NCBI GenBank assembly: GCA_903934195.1
Contig: CAIZMV010000123.1
Span: 1-10,532 of the forward strand
Direction: 5' to 3'
Origin: an uncultured Acidimicrobiaceae bacterium
GTDB lineage: Bacteria; Actinomycetota; Acidimicrobiia; Acidimicrobiales; Ilumatobacteraceae
DNA: 10,532 nucleotides
Below the pieces are notes generated by a model that ran no database searches, had not been told where the DNA came from, and worked only from the letters and a program-made list of their open reading frames with translations. Of the stretch, positions 1 through 6,806 are shown piece by piece (position 1 is the stretch's first letter; each line of letters starts with the position of its first letter). Both the position numbers and the translations under genes were made by a program.

Positions 1-41
1 CCCTCGGTCACGCTCTCAGACGTAAAAGTGAAATTTCTCAA
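1..41 (-). CDS. metK: S-adenosylmethionine synthetase, N-terminal fragment (cut by window edge)
   Basis: Only 13 complete codons are present before the window ends, reading MRNFTFTSESVTE, with a following partial codon that fits Gly. The FTSESVTEG block is the highly conserved N-terminal signature of S-adenosylmethionine synthetase, which makes SAM from methionine and ATP in the cytosol. The start is a TTG codon at 41-39: no ATG or GTG is in frame just upstream, and a strong AAGGAG ribosome site lies 5 nt before it. coaBC ends 13 nt upstream. metK directly after coaBC is the usual actinobacterial order, which supports the call. Nothing can be said about the rest of the enzyme. Confidence 0.9.
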   Translation of the reverse strand, partial: MRNFTFTSESVTE

Positions 42-46
42 GGGGA

Positions 47-52
47 CTCCTT
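47..52 (-). promoter_or_regulatory. Ribosome binding site deciding the TTG start of metK
   Basis: AAGGAG on the minus strand, 5 nt before the TTG at 41-39 and just after the coaBC stop at 57-55. It is a near-perfect Shine-Dalgarno site and is the main reason for accepting a TTG start. The site can also pair weakly (AAGG with CCUU, 4 bp) with the bases just before and into the start codon. Confidence 0.75.
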
Positions 53-54
53 CA

Positions 55-1266
55 TCATTGCGGACGATGAGCCATCCGCACCCGAGACACGCTATCTAAT
101 ACAGCGGTCGCGATGGTGTGTTTGTCAGCAAGGGGCACTTCAAGGGCCTCCCCCGACGCAAGCAAAATGGTGACTTCATTCGTGTCATGGCCGAATCCGA
201 CCTGGTCAGCAGACACATCATTGGCCACAATTAGGTCTAAATTCTTCCGTTTCAACTTGCCTCGTGCGTTATCCACAAGGTTGCTGGTCTCAGCGGCAAA
301 CCCCACAAGAATCTGTCCAGCAGGCTTGCTAGCTCCGAGGAAACCGAGAATATCCACTGTCGGTTCAAGAATGATCTGAGGAATTCCTTCGTCTTTCTTT
401 ATCTTGCCGACAACAGCCTGTACCGGACGGAAATCAGCAACAGCTGCGGTCATGACCACAACATCACTAGAAGGCGCATGACAAGAAACAGCATCCAACA
501 TTTGTTGCGCCGTCTCAACTGGCACGACAGTTATCCCGGCAAGAGTCTGACGATCAACGGTGCTCACGATGGTGACAGTTGCACCACGCTTGTGAGCTTG
601 TTCTGCAATTGCAAAGCCCTGTTTTCCACTTGACCGATTTGCAATCACCCGTACAGCATCGATTGGTTCACGAGTTCCACCTGCTGTTACCAGCACAGAT
701 GTTCCTGCCAAATCTTTTGCAGAACCATTCAGAGCGGTTGTTACTGCGTCGACAATGGACGCTGTATCGGCCAAGCGTCCAGTACCAATATCGCCCCCAG
801 CTAGTCGACCAGATTGTGGTTCCACAATGATGACGCCGCGAGACCGCAACAAAGCAATGTTGTCTACTACTGCTGGGTGTTCCCACATTTCAGTGTGCAT
901 TGCAGGGCACAACACAACGGGCGCACGAGTGGCAATCAAAGTTGCACTCAGAAGATCGTGCGATAAACCCATCGCGTAAGCAGCAATAACCCGCGCGGTA
1001 GCGGGAGCAACAACAATGACATCGGCGTTTTGGCCTAGACGTGTGTGAGGAATTGGAGACGCATCGTCCCACAAACTTGTATGAACTGGTTCAGAAGCAA
1101 GAGCAGAGACTGTTACCGGCCCAATGAACCGATGAGCGTCTTCAGTCATGATGGGCGCTACGTGCGCGCCAGCGTCAACTAACTGTCGACACAGTTCAAC
1201 AGCCTTATAGGCAGCAATGCCGCCAGAGATTCCAAGGACAATAGAACGACCGTGTAGAGAGTTCAT
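55..1266 (-). CDS. coaBC: Bifunctional CoaBC: phosphopantothenoylcysteine decarboxylase / phosphopantothenate-cysteine ligase
   Basis: Two consecutive coenzyme A steps in one protein of 403 residues, the normal length for Dfp/CoaBC. The N-terminal flavoprotein half (CoaC, about 1-185) decarboxylates phosphopantothenoylcysteine. It has the flavin-binding SGGIAAYK (14-21), the catalytic His74 in the PHTRLG stretch, PATARV (88-93), PAMHTEMW (121-128), and the substrate flap AGGDIGTGR (156-164). The C-terminal half (CoaB, about 186-403) joins phosphopantothenate to cysteine using CTP. It has VTAGGTREPID (193-203), NRSSGKQG (210-217), AAVADF (274-279), KIKK (288-291) and VGFAAET (321-327). Compared with E. 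coli Dfp, the flap Cys is Gly157, the PXMN Asn is His124, and PASANT reads PATARV. Start: ATG at 1266 has a GAAAG site 5 nt upstream; the adjacent GTG at 1269 is possible. It follows rpoZ by 41 bp. Confidence 0.95.
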   Translation of the reverse strand: MNSLHGRSIVLGISGGIAAYKAVELCRQLVDAGAHVAPIMTEDAHRFIGPVTVSALASEPVHTSLWDDASPIPHTRLGQNADVIVVAPATARVIAAYAMGLSHDLLSATLIATRAPVVLCPAMHTEMWEHPAVVDNIALLRSRGVIIVEPQSGRLAGGDIGTGRLADTASIVDAVTTALNGSAKDLAGTSVLVTAGGTREPIDAVRVIANRSSGKQGFAIAEQAHKRGATVTIVSTVDRQTLAGITVVPVETAQQMLDAVSCHAPSSDVVVMTAAVADFRPVQAVVGKIKKDEGIPQIILEPTVDILGFLGASKPAGQILVGFAAETSNLVDNARGKLKRKNLDLIVANDVSADQVGFGHDTNEVTILLASGEALEVPLADKHTIATAVLDSVSRVRMAHRPQ

Positions 1267-1307
1267 CACGACTTTCGGGGGGTGTAGAGCGGGATGATCC
1301 CGAAAAA
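1267..1307 (-). promoter_or_regulatory. rpoZ-coaBC spacer with two competing RNA hairpins
   Basis: This 41-nt spacer is the longest gene-free stretch in the window. Read as minus-strand RNA it can form a short hairpin, CGGGA (1302-1298) with UCCCG (1294-1290) around a UCA loop. Alternatively UUUUCGGG (1306-1299) can pair over 8 bp, including one G-U, with CCCGAAAG (1279-1272). The second form would bury the weak GAAAG ribosome site of coaBC; the first leaves it open, and both use the same CGGG bases. The U run precedes the stem, so it is not an intrinsic terminator. A regulatory role is inference; a chance match is possible. Confidence 0.3.
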
Positions 1308-1646
1308 CTATTCAGCGTCTGATTCAACAGCGTCAGCGACAACGTCGCCTTCAACTTCGCCAAAGATGGCAGCTGCTTCAGCTTCCATTTCGTCGTATGG
1401 CAAACGCTCTACTTTGACAATCTTGTCAGCAGCGATTTCTTCGAATGCAATAGAGAGTGGCTTGCGAGCAACTGACGACACCTGAGGTGGAACCATGTGT
1501 CCAAGACCTTCACCCAATTGGTTGAAGTACGAGTTGATCTGACGCGCACGGTATGAAGCAAGCGTGACGAGGCTGAATTTAGAGTCAACGCGATCAAGCA
1601 AACCTTCAATGTTTGGATGAATCATGGAGTCGTTCTGACGGGACAT
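1308..1646 (-). CDS. rpoZ: DNA-directed RNA polymerase omega subunit
   Basis: A 112-residue omega subunit, which folds around the beta' C-terminus and helps assemble RNA polymerase. Visible family features: IEGLLDRVDSKFSLVTLASYRARQIN (start of the omega core, about residues 13-38, with the conserved DSKFSLV and RARQIN), then YFNQLGEGLGH (40-50, an actinobacterial hallmark) and KPLSIAFEEI (62-71). The last 25 or so residues are strongly acidic and Ala-rich, a low-complexity tail that is variable in this family. The ATG at 1646 is chosen because a GGAGGT site lies 5 nt upstream; Met8 at 1625 is less likely. It sits 26 bp after gmk and 41 bp before coaBC, the standard actinobacterial gmk-rpoZ-coaBC order. 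Confidence 0.95.
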   Translation of the reverse strand: MSRQNDSMIHPNIEGLLDRVDSKFSLVTLASYRARQINSYFNQLGEGLGHMVPPQVSSVARKPLSIAFEEIAADKIVKVERLPYDEMEAEAAAIFGEVEGDVVADAVESDAE

Positions 1647-1651
1647 GGTGG

Positions 1652-1657
1652 ACCTCC
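1652..1657 (-). promoter_or_regulatory. Strong ribosome binding site of rpoZ
   Basis: GGAGGT on the minus strand, 5 nt before the ATG at 1646. It is the best match to the anti-Shine-Dalgarno sequence in the window. It fits a gene that begins after a 26-nt gap rather than by stop-start overlap, and it settles the rpoZ start. Confidence 0.75.
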
Positions 1658-1672
1658 GAAGTCGCCTAAAGG

Positions 1673-2227
1673 TTATCGGCGTTCGGCTCGTGCCGCACCG
1701 ATAATTCCCTGTATCTCAGCGACTGCGCGCTCAAAATCATCGTTTATGACCACAACATCGGCCAGCACCGCCCCCTCGCGCTCTTCGTCTTCTGCTTTGC
1801 GCAGGCGCTCTACGACATGATGTTCCGGATCGCCGCGGCCCTGCAGGCGACGCTGCTGTTCCTCGCGAGACGGGGGACGAACGAATACGAGAATTGCTTC
1901 GGGATGACTTTGCTTCACTTGTTGCGCCCCATGCAATTCAATTTCAAGAACGATGTCTAAACCAGAATCGACAGCAGGTCGTGGTGAGCCGTACAGATTC
2001 CCTAAGAACTCTGTCCATTCAAGAAAACCATTGTCGGTGATGTGTTGCTCAAACTCTGCTCGCTGCACGAAAACATACGCATCATCAGATTCACCGTCGC
2101 GTTGAATTCGTGTAGTCCACGACCGACTTAACCACAATGTGGAATCACGTTGAATCAAGGCTTCAACGATGGTTCCTTTTCCGGCGCCACCTGGACCGGA
2201 AACAATGACAATGATCGGATCAGTCAT
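1673..2227 (-). CDS. gmk: Guanylate kinase
   Basis: Cytosolic enzyme that phosphorylates GMP to GDP with ATP, the gate from guanine salvage and synthesis to GTP, dGTP and (p)ppGpp. It has 184 residues, within the usual 180-210. Domain order is complete: P-loop GPGGAGKGT (11-19); GMP-binding region with SWTTR (36-40), Arg43, GE (45-46), Tyr51, FLEW with Glu70 (68-71) and LYGSP (78-82); core strand IVLEIELHGAQQV (92-104); lid segment with the Arg pair in QQRRLQGRG (124-132); and the C-terminal RLRKAEDE helix. The P-loop has Gly where most GMKs have Ser (GPSG) and ends KGT rather than KST; SWTTR replaces the common SATTR. These look like lineage variants, with no key residue lost. The ATG at 2227 shares ATGA with the mihF stop, with a TGGAG ribosome site inside the mihF end. 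Confidence 0.96.
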   Translation of the reverse strand: MTDPIIVIVSGPGGAGKGTIVEALIQRDSTLWLSRSWTTRIQRDGESDDAYVFVQRAEFEQHITDNGFLEWTEFLGNLYGSPRPAVDSGLDIVLEIELHGAQQVKQSHPEAILVFVRPPSREEQQRRLQGRGDPEHHVVERLRKAEDEEREGAVLADVVVINDDFERAVAEIQGIIGAARAERR

Positions 2228-2541
2228 CGTGGATTCTCCACCACACCGATGAGAGCCAGACGCTGAGAATCCGTGAGTTCCCGCACACGCAGAAGAGGCT
2301 CGATTCCGATTTCTTCCATAAGTCGACGCCCCGCCACTTTGCCAAGACGTGGCGATACATCGAGAAGTTTCACAACATACACCTGAGCCTCATACGAATC
2401 AGGCGAGGCATTCAGCACAGACGCAACGTTGCCTTTAGAGGATTCAAGCACCGCAGCAACACGAGAAGCACGCAACTGCGCAACTACTTCCATGTCTGTA
2501 TTCGTGCTTTCCATAACCCAATGATAGTTCCGAGAAGCCAC
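2224..2541 (-). CDS. mihF: Actinobacterial integration host factor mIHF (nucleoid-associated DNA-binding protein)
   Basis: A 105-residue protein. The conserved mIHF core is seen as VVKLLDVSPRLGKV (56-69), GRRLMEEIGI (71-80) and VRELTDSQRLALI (86-98). In mycobacteria and Streptomyces, mIHF is a non-sequence-specific nucleoid protein of the helix-two-turn-helix type that compacts or bends DNA; it is unrelated in fold to E. coli IHF despite the name. The N-terminal 50 residues are less conserved, as usual. The GTG at 2541 is the most upstream start possible, because the codon just before it is an in-frame TAA. Its ribosome site AAGAGAG (2554-2548, 6 nt away) is only fair. ATGs at 2514 and 2493 are alternatives. 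It follows pyrD by 21 bp and overlaps gmk by ATGA, so it is probably translated together with gmk. Confidence 0.93.
   Translation of the reverse strand: MASRNYHWVMESTNTDMEVVAQLRASRVAAVLESSKGNVASVLNASPDSYEAQVYVVKLLDVSPRLGKVAGRRLMEEIGIEPLLRVRELTDSQRLALIGVVENPR
2229..2241 (-). promoter_or_regulatory. Hairpin over the gmk ribosome site
   Basis: In minus-strand RNA, GUGGA (2241-2237) pairs perfectly with UCCAC (2233-2229) around a GAA loop, one nt before the gmk AUG. It contains the GGAG ribosome site of gmk and lies in the last mihF codons. A ribosome finishing mihF would melt it, which would make gmk translation depend on mihF translation. The pairing is seen; the function is inferred. Confidence 0.3.
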
Positions 2542-2562
2542 TTAGGGCTCTCTTATGAGAAA

Positions 2563-3513
2563 TCAGACTTCATGTACAGCATTAACGATGGACGACCAGG
2601 ACGATGCACCAAGCGCATGCGCACGAGTGGCGGCCGAACAAGCAATGCGCCATGTCGCGTTTGGTCGAGCAAATGACGCCGTACCAACCTGCACTGCATT
2701 TGCCCCTGCCATCATCATTTCGATTGCGTCGTCACCCGACGCAATTCCGCCAACCCCCACGATGGCAATGTTTGGTAGTGCTACACGGACATCATGAACC
2801 GCGCGCACTGCAATGGGATGTACTGCTGGACCCGATAATCCCCCACCCCCATTACCAAGGCTCCGGCGCGATGTACGAACATCAATCTGCATACCAAGCA
2901 TGGTGTTCATCACCGTGACAGCTGAGGCACCGGCGTCGGACACTGTTGTTGCAACTTCAACAATTCGGTCCGTGTTTGCACTTAATTTGGCCCATACAGG
3001 CACCTGTGACCGAGCGCACACCGCAGAAACTATTTGACCAGCAAGTGACGGGTCATGAGCAATGATTCCACTACGTCCCTCAAGGTTCGGACAAGACAAA
3101 TTCACTTCAATTGCGCTTATCCGATTTCCGGCAGCTCCAAGTTGTTCAGCCGCAAGTACGTACTCGTGAACAGAGCGGCCCCAGATACTCGCAACAACAA
3201 CTGCACCTTCGGATTCAAGTTTTGGAAGCGACTCATGAATCCATGACACAACGCCAGGACCCTGCAAACCGACTGCGTTCATCATGCCGCTTGCAGCAAC
3301 ATGCACTCGCGGTGATGGATTACCCGGCCATGGTTCATGAAACAGGCTCTTCACCACTACTGCACCAAGGCGACGCAGCGGCATGTATCCGGAAAGTTCG
3401 ACATCGTTTCCGCTCGTACCTGATGCAGTCATGAACGGATTAGAGAGAAGGACTCCCCCAACATTCACGCCACCCATGGCATCGAGATAACGCGCACCGC
3501 GCCGCATTGTCAT
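2563..3513 (-). CDS. pyrD: Dihydroorotate dehydrogenase, class 1B type catalytic subunit
   Basis: Oxidises dihydroorotate to orotate with FMN, step four of pyrimidine synthesis. 316 residues, close to the usual 300-312. Features in order: NPFMTASGT (25-33), FMN-contacting Lys55 in VVVKS, GNPSPRV (64-70), NAVGLQGPG (79-87), IEVNLSCPN (135-143) with Cys141 as the catalytic base, WAKLS with Lys176, VMNTMLGMQID (201-211), GGGGLSGPA (222-230), GVGGIASGDDA (253-263) and the phosphate-binding GTASF (277-281). Cys (not Ser) as base, the absence of an N-terminal membrane helix, and the NT-LGM-ID and GGLSGPA blocks match class 1B, which normally pairs with the iron-sulfur/FAD subunit PyrK to use NAD. 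No pyrK is adjacent. The ATG at 3513 forms ATGA with the carB stop; ATG 3507 has AGGG 7 nt upstream, and Met13 (3477) would match shorter homologues. Confidence 0.95.
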   Translation of the reverse strand: MTMRRGARYLDAMGGVNVGGVLLSNPFMTASGTSGNDVELSGYMPLRRLGAVVVKSLFHEPWPGNPSPRVHVAASGMMNAVGLQGPGVVSWIHESLPKLESEGAVVVASIWGRSVHEYVLAAEQLGAAGNRISAIEVNLSCPNLEGRSGIIAHDPSLAGQIVSAVCARSQVPVWAKLSANTDRIVEVATTVSDAGASAVTVMNTMLGMQIDVRTSRRSLGNGGGGLSGPAVHPIAVRAVHDVRVALPNIAIVGVGGIASGDDAIEMMMAGANAVQVGTASFARPNATWRIACSAATRAHALGASSWSSIVNAVHEV

Positions 3514-6500
3514 GCCCTGCCGTGATATTCCTGCAGTGATCTCACTTCAACCTCACTCGAGCGTTGTTCCCACAAACCGTTCACAGCAGCCAAGGCAGCT
3601 TCAACAGTTGTTACTGACGATACGCCATTTGCATTTGCTGCTTTTCGAATTGCCTCACCGTCCTGACGTGAACCACGACCATGAGGGGTATTCACCACGA
3701 AGCTGATCTCACCGCTGGCCACCAAAGCGGCCGCATTCTCCAAAGAAGACCCTTCGATCTCAGACAACTTGCCGACAATTCGATCAACCGGAAACCCGAA
3801 TTTCGCGAGGTAGTTCGCCGTGCCCGTTGTAGCTGCGACACCAAGACCCAGATCTCGCAATCGTTTCGCAACAACAATTCCCGCTGGCTTGTCACCATCA
3901 TTGAATGAAAGGAACACGGTGCCAGAAGTGGGAAGAACAGTTCCGGCAGCAGTTTGTGATTTAACGAAAGCACGTCCGAATGTTCTGTCGATTCCCATCA
4001 CTTCGCCTGTCGAGCGCATTTCTGGTCCGAGCGCAGTATCAACTTCAGGGAAGCGATTAAAGGGCAGTACCGCTTCTTTCACCGATACATGACCACCCGT
4101 TACTGGTGGAACCAGTAATCCTTCAGTGCGCAGTTCAGCAAGAGTTGCGCCCAACATGACTCGACTAGCAACTTTGGCCAACGGCACACCAGTCGCCTTA
4201 GCAACAAATGGAACCGTACGAGATGCTCGCGGGTTTGCTTCGATTACAAAGACAGTCGTACCGAGAACGGCAAACTGCACATTGATCAGCCCGCGTACGT
4301 CTAGCGAGTTAGCAATAGCTGTTGTGTACGCACTGATGACTTCAACAACCCAAGCAGGAAGTGTTTGTGGCGGAATTGCACAAGCAGAGTCGCCAGAGTG
4401 AACGCCTGCCTCTTCTACGTGTTCCATCACTCCACCGATCAGTACCTCGCCTGTGTGGTCACGGATCGCATCAACATCTACTTCGGTTGCATCTTCTAAG
4501 AAATGGTCGATAAGAACAGGGCGTTCAGCGGAAAGTCCGCCTTCTTTTCCGAGGCTTCCGTCTCGTGCCATTTGGTCCATGGCACTTTCCAAAGCCTGAG
4601 CGTCGTGAACGATTTGCATTGCGCGCCCGCCAAGCACATAACTTGGGCGAACCAACACCGGATACCCGACTCGTTGTGCGATCACACTTGCTTCTGCAAA
4701 AGTGACTGCCGTTCCACCCGGAGGCTGCGGGATGGATAGCGAATCACATAACTGATTCCACTTCTCGCGATCCTCTGCCAGGTCGATTGAGTGAGGAGAC
4801 GTTCCGGCAATCAGAGCTGGATCAATGAGCCCAGACAGCTTCAACGGGGTCTGACCGCCGAGTCCGACAATCACCTTGGGCGCAACGCCACCTGAAGCAA
4901 GGGTCTCAGCTGCGATCACATTCAACACATCTTCACGAGTCAAAGGTTCAAAGTAAAGACGATCAGAAGTGTCGTAGTCGGTTGAAACGGTTTCCGGGTT
5001 GCAGTTCACCATAACGGTCTCATACCCAGCTGCACGCAATGCGAAACTGGCATGAACACAGCAGTAGTCAAATTCAATTCCTTGACCAATACGGTTTGGT
5101 CCGGACCCAAGAATGATCACGCGCGGCTTAGTAGAACCCCGAACTTCGTTTTCATCTTCATATGTTGAGTAGTGATATGGAGTCTGTGCATCAAACTCTG
5201 CACTGCATGTATCGACGGTCTTGTACGTAGGAATGATTCCGAGCGATTCGCGATATGAACGAACTGCCATTTCGTCCTCTTTGAGAACGTACGCAAGTTG
5301 GCCGTCAGAGAATCCGAGACGCTTTGCCCGACGCACTTCATTTCGACTCAATTGAGTCAGTGACTTGCCTTCCAAAGAGTGGCGCTCATCAATGATGATT
5401 TGCATCTGATCGAGGAACCACACATCAATTTTGGTTGCGTCGTGAACTCGATCTACGCCCATGCCTCTGTTCAGAGCTTCACCAACCTGGAAGATTCTCT
5501 CAGGAGTAGCAACAGACGCCTTCTTCAGCAGATCCTCATCACTGAGATTGTCGTATAGCGATTCTCCTCCATCGCAGTTCAGGCCAAGCCTGCCCTGTTC
5601 AAGCGACCGAAGACCCTTTTGCAAACTCTCCGGAAAAGTACGCCCGATAGACATCACTTCACCGACGCTCTGCATCTGAGTTCCAAGAACTCCTGACGTA
5701 CCAGGAAGTTTCTCAAAGGCCCAACGAGGAATCTTTGTAACGACATAGTCAATGGTCGGTTCAAAACTCGCCGGAGTCATCTTTGTGATGTCGTTTGGTA
5801 TCTCATCAAGCGTGTAACCAACAGCCAGTTTGGCCGCAATCTTGGCAATCGGAAATCCTGTGGCCTTTGAAGCCAAAGCAGAAGAACGCGACACGCGTGG
5901 GTTCATCTCAATGACAACAAGGTCACCATTTGCTGGGTTCAATGCGAACTGAACGTTGGAACCACCAGTTTCAACACCGACGCGCCGAATGCACGCAAAC
6001 GCTGCATCACGCATCTTCTGATATTCCACATCGGACAAAGTCTGAGCGGGGGCAACTGTTATTGAGTCACCGGTATGAACACCCATGGGATCGAAGTTTT
6101 CGATGCTGCAGATGATGACGCAGTTATCAGCATGATCGCGCATCACTTCTAGTTCGTATTCTTTCCAGCCGACAATTGATGTCTCAACAAGGATTTCTCT
6201 GATTGGACTTGCATCAAGTCCGTTCGAAGCGAGCTTCAAGAACTCTTCCATTGTGTTTGCAATTCCGGTTCCGCGTCCACCAAGGATGTATGCAGGACGG
6301 ATAATCACAGGAAGCCCGATTTCTTTGAGAACTTCTGTTGCTTCGTCCATGTTGTGGGCGATTCCACTGTGAGGAACTTTGAGCCCAATCTCAATCATCG
6401 CTTGCTTGAATTTGTCGCGGTCTTCGGCAGTTGCAATTGCCTCTGCATTTGCACCAATAAGTTCGGGTGTACCCGGAACACCTACAAGCCCCTTTTCAAA

Positions 6501-6806
6501 GAGCGCCATGGCAAGGTTTAGGCCTGTTTGTCCACCAAGTGTTGGCAGAACCGCATCAGGTTTTTCGCGCTCAATGATTCGAGCCAAAATTTCTGGAGTC
6601 AGTGGCTCAATGTACGTACGGTCCGCGAAGTCTGGGTCCGTCATGATGGTCGCGGGGTTCGAGTTAGCCAGGATGACTCTGTAGCCCTCTTCCTTCAGAA
6701 CACGGCATGCCTGCGTACCTGAATAGTCAAACTCGCATGCTTGCCCGATGACAATTGGGCCAGAACCGATAATAAGAATTGTGTGTAGATCATTACGACG
6801 AGGCAT
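3510..6806 (-). CDS. carB: Carbamoyl-phosphate synthase large subunit
   Basis: Makes carbamoyl phosphate from bicarbonate, two ATP and ammonia tunnelled from CarA. 1098 residues, slightly longer than E. coli (1073). The duplicated architecture is complete. The carboxyphosphate half (about 1-400) opens with IGSGPIVIGQACEFDYSG (13-30) and has RPAYILGGRGTG (170-181) and IEMNPRVSRSSALASKATG (299-317). An oligomerisation domain follows (about 401-555). The carbamoyl phosphate half (about 556-945) has LGSGPNRIGQGIEFDYC (566-582), RPSYVLGGRAM (720-730) and IEANPRASRTVPFVAKATG (855-873). The C-terminal MGS-type allosteric domain (about 950-1080) has TTGT (993-996), Lys1013 and NTPHGRGSRQDG (1039-1050); Thr993, Thr996 and Lys1013 appear to line up with UMP-contact residues of E. 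coli CarB. About 18 residues extend past that domain. ATG 6806 overlaps the carA TAA by one base, with GGAG 8 nt upstream. Confidence 0.98.
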   Translation of the reverse strand: MPRRNDLHTILIIGSGPIVIGQACEFDYSGTQACRVLKEEGYRVILANSNPATIMTDPDFADRTYIEPLTPEILARIIEREKPDAVLPTLGGQTGLNLAMALFEKGLVGVPGTPELIGANAEAIATAEDRDKFKQAMIEIGLKVPHSGIAHNMDEATEVLKEIGLPVIIRPAYILGGRGTGIANTMEEFLKLASNGLDASPIREILVETSIVGWKEYELEVMRDHADNCVIICSIENFDPMGVHTGDSITVAPAQTLSDVEYQKMRDAAFACIRRVGVETGGSNVQFALNPANGDLVVIEMNPRVSRSSALASKATGFPIAKIAAKLAVGYTLDEIPNDITKMTPASFEPTIDYVVTKIPRWAFEKLPGTSGVLGTQMQSVGEVMSIGRTFPESLQKGLRSLEQGRLGLNCDGGESLYDNLSDEDLLKKASVATPERIFQVGEALNRGMGVDRVHDATKIDVWFLDQMQIIIDERHSLEGKSLTQLSRNEVRRAKRLGFSDGQLAYVLKEDEMAVRSYRESLGIIPTYKTVDTCSAEFDAQTPYHYSTYEDENEVRGSTKPRVIILGSGPNRIGQGIEFDYCCVHASFALRAAGYETVMVNCNPETVSTDYDTSDRLYFEPLTREDVLNVIAAETLASGGVAPKVIVGLGGQTPLKLSGLIDPALIAGTSPHSIDLAEDREKWNQLCDSLSIPQPPGGTAVTFAEASVIAQRVGYPVLVRPSYVLGGRAMQIVHDAQALESAMDQMARDGSLGKEGGLSAERPVLIDHFLEDATEVDVDAIRDHTGEVLIGGVMEHVEEAGVHSGDSACAIPPQTLPAWVVEVISAYTTAIANSLDVRGLINVQFAVLGTTVFVIEANPRASRTVPFVAKATGVPLAKVASRVMLGATLAELRTEGLLVPPVTGGHVSVKEAVLPFNRFPEVDTALGPEMRSTGEVMGIDRTFGRAFVKSQTAAGTVLPTSGTVFLSFNDGDKPAGIVVAKRLRDLGLGVAATTGTANYLAKFGFPVDRIVGKLSEIEGSSLENAAALVASGEISFVVNTPHGRGSRQDGEAIRKAANANGVSSVTTVEAALAAVNGLWEQRSSEVEVRSLQEYHGRA

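Noticed and set aside
113..379. Plus-strand open frames opposite coaBC, and similar ones opposite pyrD, carB, carA, pyrC and pyrB (for example 4126-4401 and 6379-6684)
   Set aside because: They lie wholly inside strongly supported genes on the other strand, have low-complexity Ser/Arg-rich products with no family resemblance, and lack good ribosome sites. They are mirror frames of real genes.
1290..1303. Inverted repeat CGGGATGATCCCG next to an A/T run as an intrinsic terminator after rpoZ
   Set aside because: On the transcribed minus strand the U run comes before the stem, not after it; on the plus strand the stem is followed by A residues. Neither orientation gives a terminator.
2542..2600. 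Possible promoter for mihF in the 3' end of pyrD
   Set aside because: A CATAAG-like hexamer is present but no reasonable -35 at proper spacing could be identified; not strong enough to report as a site.
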